DNA of 14,221 nucleotides. Origin: JBLIOB01 sp047639575 (lineage in GTDB: Bacteria > Bacteroidota > Bacteroidia > Flavobacteriales_D > Parvicellaceae). Positions within the stretch are counted from its first letter, which is position 1; each line of letters starts with the position of its first letter. The notes beneath the pieces are model-generated. The model was not told where the DNA came from and did no database searches. It saw nothing but the letters and a program-made list of their open reading frames with translations. A program made the position numbers and the translations under genes. Of this stretch, positions 6,299-14,161 are shown one piece after another. The stretch is from positions 1 through 14,221 of the forward strand of contig JBLIOB010000093.1 of assembly GCA_047639575.1 (NCBI GenBank), written 5' to 3'.

Positions 6299-6901
6299 AT
6301 GAGCAAACCAACCGTAACCATTTACTCAGATAATATTTGTCCGTATTGCACAATTGGCGCAAAGCGATTGAGCGCATTAGAAAAAGAACTCAACTTCAAA
6401 ATAGAATGGAAGGCCTTTGAAATCCACCCTGATACCCCAAAAGAAGGAATGCTCACCTCCGATTATTTCAAAAACATGGACTTCGATCAGATGAAGAATC
6501 GAATAGAAGAATTTGGAGACGATGTGAATATGAAGGTAAACGGTAACCTATTAGCTAATTCTAAACTGAGTTTAGCAGCCAATAACTTCGCTCAACAAAA
6601 GGGAAAATTTTCTCAATTTCACGAAGGCATTTTCAAAGCCAACTTTGAAGAAGGGAAGAACATCGGAGACTTAGAAGTATTACTAGAAATTGCTGAAGAA
6701 TCTGGTCTAGACAGAGAAGAGTTAACTGCATTTCTGAGCAATGAAAAAAACCTTCAGGATGTAACTGACAGCTCAAAGGAAGCTCAAGCGCTTGGAATTA
6801 CAGGAGTGCCTACTTTCATTATTAACAACAAAGCTGTAGTAGGTGCCCAACCCACCGAAGTGCTTCGAGAGTTTCTTCAAACTGAATTGGCTGTATCGTA
6901 A
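6299..6901 (+). CDS. DsbA-family oxidoreductase, FrnE-like
   Basis: The 200-residue protein belongs to the DsbA/FrnE branch of thioredoxin-fold proteins. The redox motif CPYC is at residues 14-17 right after the first strand (TVTIYSDNIC). WKAFEIHP (about 37-44) is a typical FrnE feature. A helical insertion spans about 55-150. The cis-proline loop GVPTFIINN is at 169-177, with Pro171 facing the active site. There is no signal peptide, so it should act in the cytoplasm as a disulfide isomerase or reductase; FrnE of Deinococcus has been linked to oxidative-stress tolerance. The ATG at 6299 gives the expected short N-terminus. It lies 40 bp after the MOSC gene and 27 bp before the next gene, suggesting one transcript. 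No ribosome-binding site is evident. Confidence 0.92.
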   Translation: MSKPTVTIYSDNICPYCTIGAKRLSALEKELNFKIEWKAFEIHPDTPKEGMLTSDYFKNMDFDQMKNRIEEFGDDVNMKVNGNLLANSKLSLAANNFAQQKGKFSQFHEGIFKANFEEGKNIGDLEVLLEIAEESGLDREELTAFLSNEKNLQDVTDSSKEAQALGITGVPTFIINNKAVVGAQPTEVLREFLQTELAVS

Positions 6902-6928
6902 GTTTTCATCTGCTTAAATACAAAACAA

Positions 6929-7375
6929 ATGGTAATCGATCATCTCAATAATTCTAACCTTTATCTTGGATTAGGTCCTCTTATTCAAAAAGGTTTTGAA
7001 TTCATAAATAATACGGATTTAGCTCAAGCTGAGTTAGGTAAACATGAAATTGATGGGGAAGACGTGTTCGCCATCGTAATGGAATATGAAACCAAACCCG
7101 TTGCCGAATGTAAGTATGAAGGCCATCATAAGTACATTGATTTACAATTCTTGATATCCGGAGGAGAATTTATGGGGGTAGCTACCCTAATAGATCAAAC
7201 AGCTGTGGAAACAAATCTGGAGCATGACTATGAGTTTTACGACATTCAATCAGATTTAATTCGTTTTGAGCCCAACACATTTATGCTTTTTTACCCCAAC
7301 GACCTGCATATGCCAGGAGTACATCAGACGGAACCAGAGTCGGTTAGAAAAGTAGTTGTTAAGATCAAGGTGTAA
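6929..7375 (+). CDS. YhcH/YjgK/YiaL (NanQ) family protein
   Basis: The 148 residues match the cupin-like YhcH/YjgK/YiaL family (DUF386) over the full length. The metal-site motifs are E60 and H66/H67 in AECKYEGHHKYIDLQ, and PNDLHMPGV with H127. The C-terminal VRKVVVKIKV strand is also typical. E. coli NanQ (YhcH) speeds anomerisation of sialic acid, and relatives occur in other sugar pathways. No sialic-acid genes are present here, so the sugar is not known. The ATG at 6929 gives the usual MVIDHL start. The leader ACAAAACAA contains no Shine-Dalgarno sequence. It lies 27 bp downstream of the FrnE-like gene and 68 bp before the MBOAT gene, and may belong to the same transcript as the former. 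Confidence 0.92.
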   Translation: MVIDHLNNSNLYLGLGPLIQKGFEFINNTDLAQAELGKHEIDGEDVFAIVMEYETKPVAECKYEGHHKYIDLQFLISGGEFMGVATLIDQTAVETNLEHDYEFYDIQSDLIRFEPNTFMLFYPNDLHMPGVHQTEPESVRKVVVKIKV

Positions 7376-7443
7376 ACCATTTTGCTAAAGGCGATTACTA
7401 ACCTGACTACTGGAATTGTATCTTGCACAACTAGCTCGAAAAC

Positions 7444-8880
7444 ATGCACTTTAATTCGATAGATTTTGCCTTATTTCTTCCAGTAGTTTTCGTGCTCTAT
7501 TGGTTCGTAGCTAACAAGAACCTAAGACTTCAAAACGCATTAATTGTCGGTGCCAGCTACTTATTCTATGGCTGGTGGGATTGGAGATTCCTTTCTCTAA
7601 TTGTATTTAGTACAGTTATCGATTACTTGGTTGGAAGAGGGTTGCGAACACAAGAAAATCAGACCAAGCGTAAGCTATTACTTTGGACTAGCATCTTGGT
7701 GAACTTAGGTTTCTTAGGGTTTTTCAAATACTTTAATTTCTTCTTAGACAACTTCGTATCCGCTTTCTCCTTTTTTGGAACAGAAATTAGCGCCAGCTCA
7801 TTAGACATCATTCTTCCGGTGGGGATCAGTTTTTACACCTTCCAAACTTTAAGTTATTCGATAGACGTTTATCGAAAGAAACTAGAACCGACTAAAGACT
7901 TCGTTGCCTTTTCTGCTTTTGTAAGTTTTTTCCCTCAGCTGGTAGCAGGACCTATTGAGCGAGCTACCAATTTACTTCCACAATTCTATAAAAAAAGAAC
8001 CTTTAATTATGCTCAAGCAGCCGATGGTTTAAAGCAAATTCTATGGGGCCTTTTCAAGAAAATTGTGATTGCAGATAACTGTGCGGAATATGCTAGTCAG
8101 ATCTTTAATAGTCCTGGAGACTACTCTGGAAGCACATTGGTATTAGGTGCCGTGTTTTTCAGCTTCCAGATTTACGGTGACTTCTCGGGTTACTCAGATA
8201 TTGCCATTGGTACATCCCGCTTGTTTGGGTTTGATTTAAAGCGGAATTTCAATTTTCCTTACTTCTCAAGGGATATTGCAGAGTTCTGGAGGCGATGGCA
8301 TATTTCTCTTTCAACTTGGTTTAGAGATTACCTATACATCCCTCTTGGAGGAAGTAGGGGAGGTAACTGGATGAAGATTAGAAACACTTTTGCCATTTTC
8401 CTTGTAAGTGGGTTTTGGCATGGTGCGAATTGGACTTTTATTGCGTGGGGAGCTTTAAACGCACTTTACATTCTTCCGCTCATTTTGACCAAAAACAATC
8501 GAAAAAACCTAGAAAATGTTGCAAAAAACAGGTTTTTGCCCACTTTTCGAGAGTTTTTTATGATTTCCCTAACTTTTGGACTGACGGTTTTTGCCTGGAT
8601 CTTTTTCAAAGCAAAAGACATGACCCAAGCTTTTGATTATATAAGCGGAATCTTTTCTTCAAGTATCATATCAAAACCTGAGGTTTTTCCTATAATTACG
8701 ATTGCTTTAGTCTTCATTTTTGTGATCGTTGAGTGGATAGGAAGAGAAGGGCAGTTCGGAATTGCACAAATTGGATTGAAGTGGAAATGGCCTTTTCGTT
8801 TTCTGATGTACTATGCAATAATAATAGCCATCTTTTGGTTTGGCGGAAAAGAACAGGAATTCATCTATTTTCAATTTTAA
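7444..8880 (+). CDS. MBOAT-family O-acyltransferase, AlgI-like
   Basis: A 478-residue polytopic membrane protein with about ten or more hydrophobic segments starts with MHFNSIDFALFLPVVFVLYW, typical of AlgI-like MBOAT enzymes. The hallmark blocks are YGWWDWRF (about 40), LPVGISFYTFQTLSY, FFPQLVAGPIER, GDFSGYSDIAIG, then FWRRWHISLSTWFRDYLYIP with H286 and SGFWHGANWTFI with H326. The latter pair are the invariant and presumed catalytic histidines. AlgI-type proteins pass acetyl groups across the membrane to surface polysaccharides. The SGNH gene 12 bp downstream is the expected partner that moves the acyl group onto the sugar. No alginate genes are present, so the acceptor is unknown. TATCTTGC, about 20 bp before the ATG, resembles a -7 element lacking one T and may drive this gene pair. 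Confidence 0.94.
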   Translation: MHFNSIDFALFLPVVFVLYWFVANKNLRLQNALIVGASYLFYGWWDWRFLSLIVFSTVIDYLVGRGLRTQENQTKRKLLLWTSILVNLGFLGFFKYFNFFLDNFVSAFSFFGTEISASSLDIILPVGISFYTFQTLSYSIDVYRKKLEPTKDFVAFSAFVSFFPQLVAGPIERATNLLPQFYKKRTFNYAQAADGLKQILWGLFKKIVIADNCAEYASQIFNSPGDYSGSTLVLGAVFFSFQIYGDFSGYSDIAIGTSRLFGFDLKRNFNFPYFSRDIAEFWRRWHISLSTWFRDYLYIPLGGSRGGNWMKIRNTFAIFLVSGFWHGANWTFIAWGALNALYILPLILTKNNRKNLENVAKNRFLPTFREFFMISLTFGLTVFAWIFFKAKDMTQAFDYISGIFSSSIISKPEVFPIITIALVFIFVIVEWIGREGQFGIAQIGLKWKWPFRFLMYYAIIIAIFWFGGKEQEFIYFQF

Positions 8881-8892
8881 ATCAAGAAAGTT

Positions 8893-9825
8893 ATGCCAAA
8901 ATTCATCAAACGTACAGTCCTTTTCTCTCTTGGTTTAGTCCTGCTTTTCTTCTTGCCTAGCTTCTTTCTTGCAGAATATGACAATTTAGATGGTCACTTT
9001 AACGATAACAATAACATCGTGTCCCTGCAAACCAAATCAATGTATGATAGTCTGGACATACTGTTTATTGGTAATTCATACTGCTACTCTGGTGTAATTC
9101 CTGAACAAATTGATAAAGCATTGTCGCTAAGTACTTACAACCTTGGAATAGCAACAGCAGGAGTTGAGTTTTATGATTTGGTGCTCAATGATTATTTGGC
9201 AAATGTTAAACAGGCTCCGCGGCAAATCTATATTATGATTTCTCCTATGACCTTTTCGTCCAAAGCAGACAATTATTCAGCCTATCCTATTCATCGGTAT
9301 TTGGAGAATCCGATCTCAAATATTGAGCTTAGTCTTTCCTATTCGCACTATAATCAATTCTTTGAAATGCACCGTAAATCAATCGAAAAAGGAATTAAAA
9401 ATCTTCCGCTAAAGGATCAAGAAGTCGTCTCCTTATATAAATCACCTGAACGAGGCTTTGTGAAAAGTGACGTCACCGTAACTGACTCTATTATTGAAAG
9501 TACTGAACATTTCTACGCACAATTAAAAAAGAACAAATTAGCCGATGAACATAAGCAAGCCCTTTTAGACTTTACCGTTCAGCTAAAATCAAAGGGTATT
9601 AATGTTGTCTTTTTTGAGCTCCCTACAAACAAGCTTGCCAATTACTTTAGCGATGAGTACCTCAGTGACTATGAAAACTTCCTTACTGAATTACAAGCGA
9701 CTTATGAATTCATTTCTGTCAATGACGAAACGTTCTCTGATCTACATTACCGCAACATTGATCATATGAATACGGCTGGAGCACGTTTAGCTACAGAGCA
9801 GTTGATTGAGTTTATGCAGCATTGA
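8893..9825 (+). CDS. Membrane-anchored SGNH-fold partner of the MBOAT acyltransferase
   Basis: The 310-residue protein has an N-terminal signal anchor (about 8-28, LFSLGLVLLFFLPSFFL), placing its body outside the inner membrane. LFIGNSYCYSGV gives the block I Ser62, with GNS in place of the usual GDS. The C-terminal NIDHMNTAGA supplies Asp290/His291, the D-H-x-N-x-x-G form seen in AlgJ- and DltD-like proteins that work with MBOAT transporters. YIMISPMTFSS lies in between. It probably transfers an acyl group delivered by the upstream MBOAT protein to a polysaccharide or other envelope polymer. Spacing is 12 bp, with a weak AAGAAAG ribosome-binding site. The sequence is intact. Assignment to the SGNH fold is by motif and context; overall similarity to AlgJ itself is low. 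Confidence 0.82.
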   Translation: MPKFIKRTVLFSLGLVLLFFLPSFFLAEYDNLDGHFNDNNNIVSLQTKSMYDSLDILFIGNSYCYSGVIPEQIDKALSLSTYNLGIATAGVEFYDLVLNDYLANVKQAPRQIYIMISPMTFSSKADNYSAYPIHRYLENPISNIELSLSYSHYNQFFEMHRKSIEKGIKNLPLKDQEVVSLYKSPERGFVKSDVTVTDSIIESTEHFYAQLKKNKLADEHKQALLDFTVQLKSKGINVVFFELPTNKLANYFSDEYLSDYENFLTELQATYEFISVNDETFSDLHYRNIDHMNTAGARLATEQLIEFMQH

Positions 9826-9861
9826 GTATGTTCCTTTCCACTATTTTTCCGTTCTAGTATC

Positions 9862-10734
9862 ATGAATCAGTACTTCGTTTTGTCATTATTGATCTTGATA
9901 GGACTGTCCTGTGCTTCTCCTAGCTATGACACGGTAGCTGTAGAATCTTCCAACGAAGTACTACAAGATACTATCAAGTTAAACACAGCGCCTAGCACAT
10001 TAGACAACACGTACATCGGTTTCAACTCTCCAAATGCGATCAATCACATCGCCAATATAGAAAACAGCTATTTTACTGATTTTAAAGGTTCCTTTAGCAA
10101 ATATTACGGCACTGTTTGGAGGTCGGGAGCTGAGGAAGAATACGATATAGACAGCATTTCGACTTACGAGCAATACCTAAATGAAATGAAAATACTAGGT
10201 CAAGCTCCAGACAGCATGCATTGTACCATTTATGCAATAAAAGGGCTAATGACTGGGCTCGACTCTAGCTTCAATAAACTGGATTCTTTGCATCGGAAAG
10301 TATATAAAAACCATGAGCATGCCGGCTGGAGTATAGGCTATTTATTAGTTAAATATTTTGATTGGAAAGCTTACGTAGTGGTGAATCAATCCTCAAAAGA
10401 GTATGATAGGTGCAAAAAATATTTCGCCAAGAACAAAACCTACTATGTCTGGAATCAGCCAGATATTCCCGTGGAGCGGCTCTATGATTATGATGAAGAT
10501 GCTGCTCAGTTAGACAGTCTATTAAAACAAAACGAATTTGGTTGGGGCTTCAGTGAACAAGGATGGCACACTTGGATTACAAGGTTTAATTCTCTTAAAG
10601 AGTGCATTTGGAATGGGGCGCCTTCAAATCAGTACTCTCAAGAAACCGAAGGAAATTTATTTCGAACTACACCATTCGCAACCTACACTGATTACAATTC
10701 TCACGTGATCGTATTTCCTCCAAAACAAGATTGA
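9862..10734 (+). CDS. Lipoprotein of unknown family with conserved-looking Cys and His motifs
   Basis: The 290-residue product has a clear lipoprotein signal peptide ending IGLSC with Cys17. The mature part has a spacer to about residue 50 and then a compact domain. I do not recognise the family. Visible motifs are DSMHCTIYAIKGL with C121, NHEHAGWSIGYLLVKYFDW with H151/H153, many Trp and Tyr residues, and a C-terminal TYTDYNSHVIVFPP. A Cys at the start of a helix followed by a His before a strand is the order found in papain-like or transglutaminase-like peptidases, so an envelope cysteine hydrolase is conceivable; this is speculation from motif order only. It lies 36 bp after the SGNH gene on the same strand and could belong to the acylation operon, but no ribosome-binding site or shared family supports that. 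Confidence 0.72.
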   Translation: MNQYFVLSLLILIGLSCASPSYDTVAVESSNEVLQDTIKLNTAPSTLDNTYIGFNSPNAINHIANIENSYFTDFKGSFSKYYGTVWRSGAEEEYDIDSISTYEQYLNEMKILGQAPDSMHCTIYAIKGLMTGLDSSFNKLDSLHRKVYKNHEHAGWSIGYLLVKYFDWKAYVVVNQSSKEYDRCKKYFAKNKTYYVWNQPDIPVERLYDYDEDAAQLDSLLKQNEFGWGFSEQGWHTWITRFNSLKECIWNGAPSNQYSQETEGNLFRTTPFATYTDYNSHVIVFPPKQD

Positions 10735-10792
10735 TTTTAAGCCTAATTTCAACATTCTGACGTTCAGTAAGTAATTATACGCTAGTGTGGTT

Positions 10793-10833
10793 GTGATGAA
10801 TAATATGTAATATTGCATCGAACAATTCATCAC
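10793..10833. promoter_or_regulatory. Inverted repeat just upstream of the DUF4956-CotH-VTC operon
   Basis: GTGATGAAT (10793-10801) and ATTCATCAC (10825-10833) form a perfect 9-bp inverted repeat. Nested inside is ATGTAATATTGCAT (10805-10818), a 14-bp palindrome with one mismatched pair. The structure ends five bases before the start codon at 10839. It could be an operator or an RNA hairpin controlling translation. An inverted repeat of this size can arise by chance in 14 kb; only its position makes it notable. Confidence 0.3.
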
Positions 10834-10838
10834 TCTGA

Positions 10839-11519
10839 ATGAAACAAGAAATTATAGATTATCTGGCGCAAGATAGCGTTCAGTTGTCACTCATTAGATT
10901 CGCAATAAACCTTGCCATTACTGCAGTTCTAGCAAGTATTTTAGCGTTGGTATTTAGAAGGTTTGGTCGGTCCTTATCAAACCGAATGTCATTTGCGGCA
11001 AACTTCGTACTAATTGCTATGACCACAATGGTCATCATTACGATAGTAAAATCATCACTGGCTTTATCATTAGGTCTAGTAGGTGCACTATCAATAGTGC
11101 GTTTCAGGGCAGCCATAAAAGAACCTGAAGAACTAGGCTACCTTTTCTTAAGTATAGCAATTGGATTAGGGATGGGTGCAAATCAGCTCCTTTTAACAAT
11201 TGTTTCTTTTCTTATGATCGTTTCAGTTATCGTAATTACTCGATTTAGCAGATGGAAAAAGCAGGAACAAAATCTTTACGTTACCATCGGCCTAGACAGT
11301 CCTACGGGTAATGAAGTCAACCAAGTTGTTGAGATTCTCAGTAAACACTGCTCAGCCGTTAAGCTGAAGAGGGTCGATTCTTCAACTGGTCTTTTTGAGG
11401 CGTCTTTTCTTGTTAGTTTTTCTGACTTTAAAGACTTGGAAGAAAGTAGAAAAGACTTGAACACAGTAAACGACAATTACAAACTAACGTATTTAGATAA
11501 CAGTTTTAGCGGAGCTTAG
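10839..11519 (+). CDS. DUF4956 family membrane protein
   Basis: The 226-residue protein has hydrophobic segments at about 17-39, 51-70, 73-87, 101-114 and 116-134, and a soluble C-terminal domain of about 90 residues with alternating strands and helices. The signature SLALSLGLVGALSIVRFR (73-90), followed by IKEPEELGYLFLSIAIGLG (93-111), is the core of the DUF4956 family. Its molecular function is unknown, but members recur next to CotH kinases and VTC-domain proteins, as here. It heads the operon: the CotH gene starts on the last base of its stop codon (TAGTG). The ATG at 10839 follows an inverted repeat and gives a typical N-terminus. A channel or membrane scaffold for the other two proteins is a reasonable inference, nothing more. 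Confidence 0.9.
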   Translation: MKQEIIDYLAQDSVQLSLIRFAINLAITAVLASILALVFRRFGRSLSNRMSFAANFVLIAMTTMVIITIVKSSLALSLGLVGALSIVRFRAAIKEPEELGYLFLSIAIGLGMGANQLLLTIVSFLMIVSVIVITRFSRWKKQEQNLYVTIGLDSPTGNEVNQVVEILSKHCSAVKLKRVDSSTGLFEASFLVSFSDFKDLEESRKDLNTVNDNYKLTYLDNSFSGA

Positions 11520-14161
11520 TGGACATTAAGAATCCCCATAAAGGCCCTATCTTACCTAATAAAATAGGCCGCATTCCCAAACGGCTTAAGCGTTTTCGTT
11601 TGGTTCGTTGGTTAAAGCGTTTGTTAGTTTTAGCTTCTATCCCAGCCTTGATTTTTGTAGGTTTTTACTTCGGCATTAAGGCTAATACAGGTAGGGGTTA
11701 TGAACCAGAAGTACTCCTCGACAAAATGGCAGATCGATTTAATTTGCCCACTTTTTCAGACGGCTCAAGAGGTTTTGTAACTGACATTCAATCTGTAAAA
11801 CTCAATATTAAGCATGAAAATATTGCACAAATTAGGTTTGAGAGATTACAAGCATTGGAAGGCAACAAAGACTTTACTTACGTAACTGGAAGAATTGATT
11901 TTGAGGGTCAAGACATACCAATAAAATTACGATTAAAAGGAGATAGGGTTGTTCACTGGAACGACCCTGAAAAGATGTCTTTTCGAGTGAAAATTAAAGG
12001 AGATAACGCGTTTATGGGGATGAAAAGATTCTCCCTTCAAAAACCGAGAGTAAAAAATTACGTCTACGAATGGCTTTACCACAAAGTATTGAAAAGAGAA
12101 GGTTTGCTAGGTCTTCAATACAAGTTTATTGACTTGGACTTAAATGGGACGAACCTCGGTACCTATGCCATTGAAGAGCATTTTGACAAGCGGCTTCTGG
12201 AGAAAAATGGATATCGTGAAGGACCAATCATTCGTTTGGTTGAAGGGCAAAACTTTACGTTAAAAACTGCACCCATAGAGCCTTATGATGGTGCTTCTTG
12301 GTCATCTAAAAAAGCACAAGTTGATCATGCTATTGCGTTGCTAGATGGTTGGAGAAACGATCAAATATCAACATCTCAATGTTTCGATTCCAAGAAAATG
12401 GCAAAATATTTTGCCGTAGCCGACCTGTTAGGGGCAGAACATTCTGCTATTTGGAAGAGCGTGAAGTTTTATTTTAATCCAGTAACAGGAAAACTTGAGC
12501 CAGTTGGAGTTGATGCGCAATTACGATTTGGTTATAACTGCGTGAGTTCTGAATTCGGTCTTCGTCCTGATGTCGGTTATATCTCAAACTATAAGGAGTG
12601 GTATGATAAGTTCTTCGTAGATGAAGCTACGTTTGATCCAGTGTTTTTCAAAGATTATATGGAAGCCTTTGAGCGGATGTCTAAAACTGTTTATCTAGAT
12701 TCATTGTTTAACGAAGTTGGATCAGAACTTGATCAAAATATGGCACTAATTAACAGAGATTTTCCAGTTTTGGCTGACCATATTAACAACTATGGTCCAG
12801 ACTTCTTCAGGTTTAATAAAAACGCATTTTACGGGAAACAAAGATACATGCGAAACTTATTGACTGCTCCAAATGGAATCAGATCATTGCTAAATCATTC
12901 TAATGGTAACACCGTTTGGTTGGACATTGCGAACACAGGCTCGTTACCAATGGAGATTAATAGAATAATGATATATGACAGCATTAAATTGAACGTGATT
13001 AAGTCTAATCGAATCCCAGGACGGGCCATAACTGACGCTATGGAATTCCAATCGGTACAAATTCAAGTTCCTGATAATTTGGTTTGGGCAGACAGTCTTA
13101 TTGAATTTGTATCAGTAGGTTACAACGTCCTTTCAAGTACTTATAAGAATAAAGTGTACACGATTCCGTGGAATTCTAATTCATTAAAAGAAAAATCATT
13201 TGTAATGCAACAAGATTCTCTAAATATGAATCAACCATACATCCTATTAGATTCTACCACATCTAACATATATATCCAACAAGGAACGTGGACGATAGAT
13301 AAACCACTTGTTTTTCCGAAAGGATACGCGGTGCATCTAAAAGACAGTACCACCATTGACTTGGTAAATGGTGCAAAGTTAATTTTTCACGGACCTATAT
13401 TTATAGAGGGAAGTGTAGAAAATCCTGTTCTATTTAATTCATCGAGCAGCACAGGGCAGGGTATTTTGGTTTTAGGAGCAGATAGAAAATCAGTTGTTAA
13501 TCATTGTGTTTTTTCTAACCTATCTTATTTATCGGAAGGTGGATGGTCGGTGCCTGGCGCAATCAATTTTTACGAATCTCCGGTTGACATTACAAACTCT
13601 GCCTTTGTAAATAATAGGAGCGAAGACGGATTGAACATTGTTCGAACTAATTTCACGTTGACCTCGTCCCTATTCTCGGGAACCCAATCAGATGCGTTTG
13701 ATGGTGATTTTGTAACTGGAACAATCAAAGATTGCTACTTTAAAAACTTAGGGAATGATGGAATAGATGTTTCTGGAAGTGTATTAACGTTAGAGCGAAT
13801 ATTGATCCAGGCGGCTGGGGACAAAGGAATTAGCGCAGGAGAAGATAGCGACATTACCGCTAATGCAATAATTGTGGAACATAGTGAAATTGCGGTAGCC
13901 GCCAAAGATTTGTCTTCTGTTCAGATTAATAATTTAACCATTGATAGTTGCAGTATTGGATTTACTGCGTTCCAGAAAAAACCAGAGTTTGGGCCGGCCT
14001 CAATAACAGCTACCAACGTACTTTATAAAGAAGTTATTCGTAATTGTTTAAATGAAAAAGGATCCGAAGTTTTTATAAATGGTAAGGCAATGCAACCTTC
14101 AAAAGACAAAGTTGAAGACGTGTTATACGGAGCTCAATTTGGTAAAAAAACCATTAAATAA
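11519..14161 (+). CDS. Membrane-anchored CotH-family kinase fused to a C-terminal right-handed beta-helix
   Basis: The 880-residue protein has a basic cytoplasmic N-terminus, one membrane helix (about 35-53), a CotH domain (about 70-440) and, after a linker, a right-handed beta-helix (about 590-850). CotH features include RLKGDRVVHW (138-147), KMSFRVKIKG, FSLQKPR, GTYAIEEHFDKRLL (214-227) and VGVDAQLRFG with D332. CotH of Bacillus is an atypical protein kinase that phosphorylates spore-coat proteins. The helix part shows rungs of about 22 residues with recurring motifs such as SEDGLNI, QSDAFDG, GNDGIDVSG and GDKGISAG, as in NosD/PbH1 polysaccharide-binding or carbohydrate-active proteins. Membrane topology places both domains outside the inner membrane. 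The start is GTG, overlapping the DUF4956 stop by one base, with GGAG four bases upstream; the next in-frame ATG would delete the membrane anchor. The next gene begins directly after its stop. Confidence 0.9.
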   Translation: MDIKNPHKGPILPNKIGRIPKRLKRFRLVRWLKRLLVLASIPALIFVGFYFGIKANTGRGYEPEVLLDKMADRFNLPTFSDGSRGFVTDIQSVKLNIKHENIAQIRFERLQALEGNKDFTYVTGRIDFEGQDIPIKLRLKGDRVVHWNDPEKMSFRVKIKGDNAFMGMKRFSLQKPRVKNYVYEWLYHKVLKREGLLGLQYKFIDLDLNGTNLGTYAIEEHFDKRLLEKNGYREGPIIRLVEGQNFTLKTAPIEPYDGASWSSKKAQVDHAIALLDGWRNDQISTSQCFDSKKMAKYFAVADLLGAEHSAIWKSVKFYFNPVTGKLEPVGVDAQLRFGYNCVSSEFGLRPDVGYISNYKEWYDKFFVDEATFDPVFFKDYMEAFERMSKTVYLDSLFNEVGSELDQNMALINRDFPVLADHINNYGPDFFRFNKNAFYGKQRYMRNLLTAPNGIRSLLNHSNGNTVWLDIANTGSLPMEINRIMIYDSIKLNVIKSNRIPGRAITDAMEFQSVQIQVPDNLVWADSLIEFVSVGYNVLSSTYKNKVYTIPWNSNSLKEKSFVMQQDSLNMNQPYILLDSTTSNIYIQQGTWTIDKPLVFPKGYAVHLKDSTTIDLVNGAKLIFHGPIFIEGSVENPVLFNSSSSTGQGILVLGADRKSVVNHCVFSNLSYLSEGGWSVPGAINFYESPVDITNSAFVNNRSEDGLNIVRTNFTLTSSLFSGTQSDAFDGDFVTGTIKDCYFKNLGNDGIDVSGSVLTLERILIQAAGDKGISAGEDSDITANAIIVEHSEIAVAAKDLSSVQINNLTIDSCSIGFTAFQKKPEFGPASITATNVLYKEVIRNCLNEKGSEVFINGKAMQPSKDKVEDVLYGAQFGKKTIK

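Noticed and set aside
8415..8960. Two plus-strand ORFs inside the MBOAT gene
   Set aside because: They lie in another frame of a strongly conserved membrane protein and have no protein-like features.
10756..10767. CTGACGTTCAG as a terminator after the lipoprotein gene
   Set aside because: The stem is four bases with no following T run.
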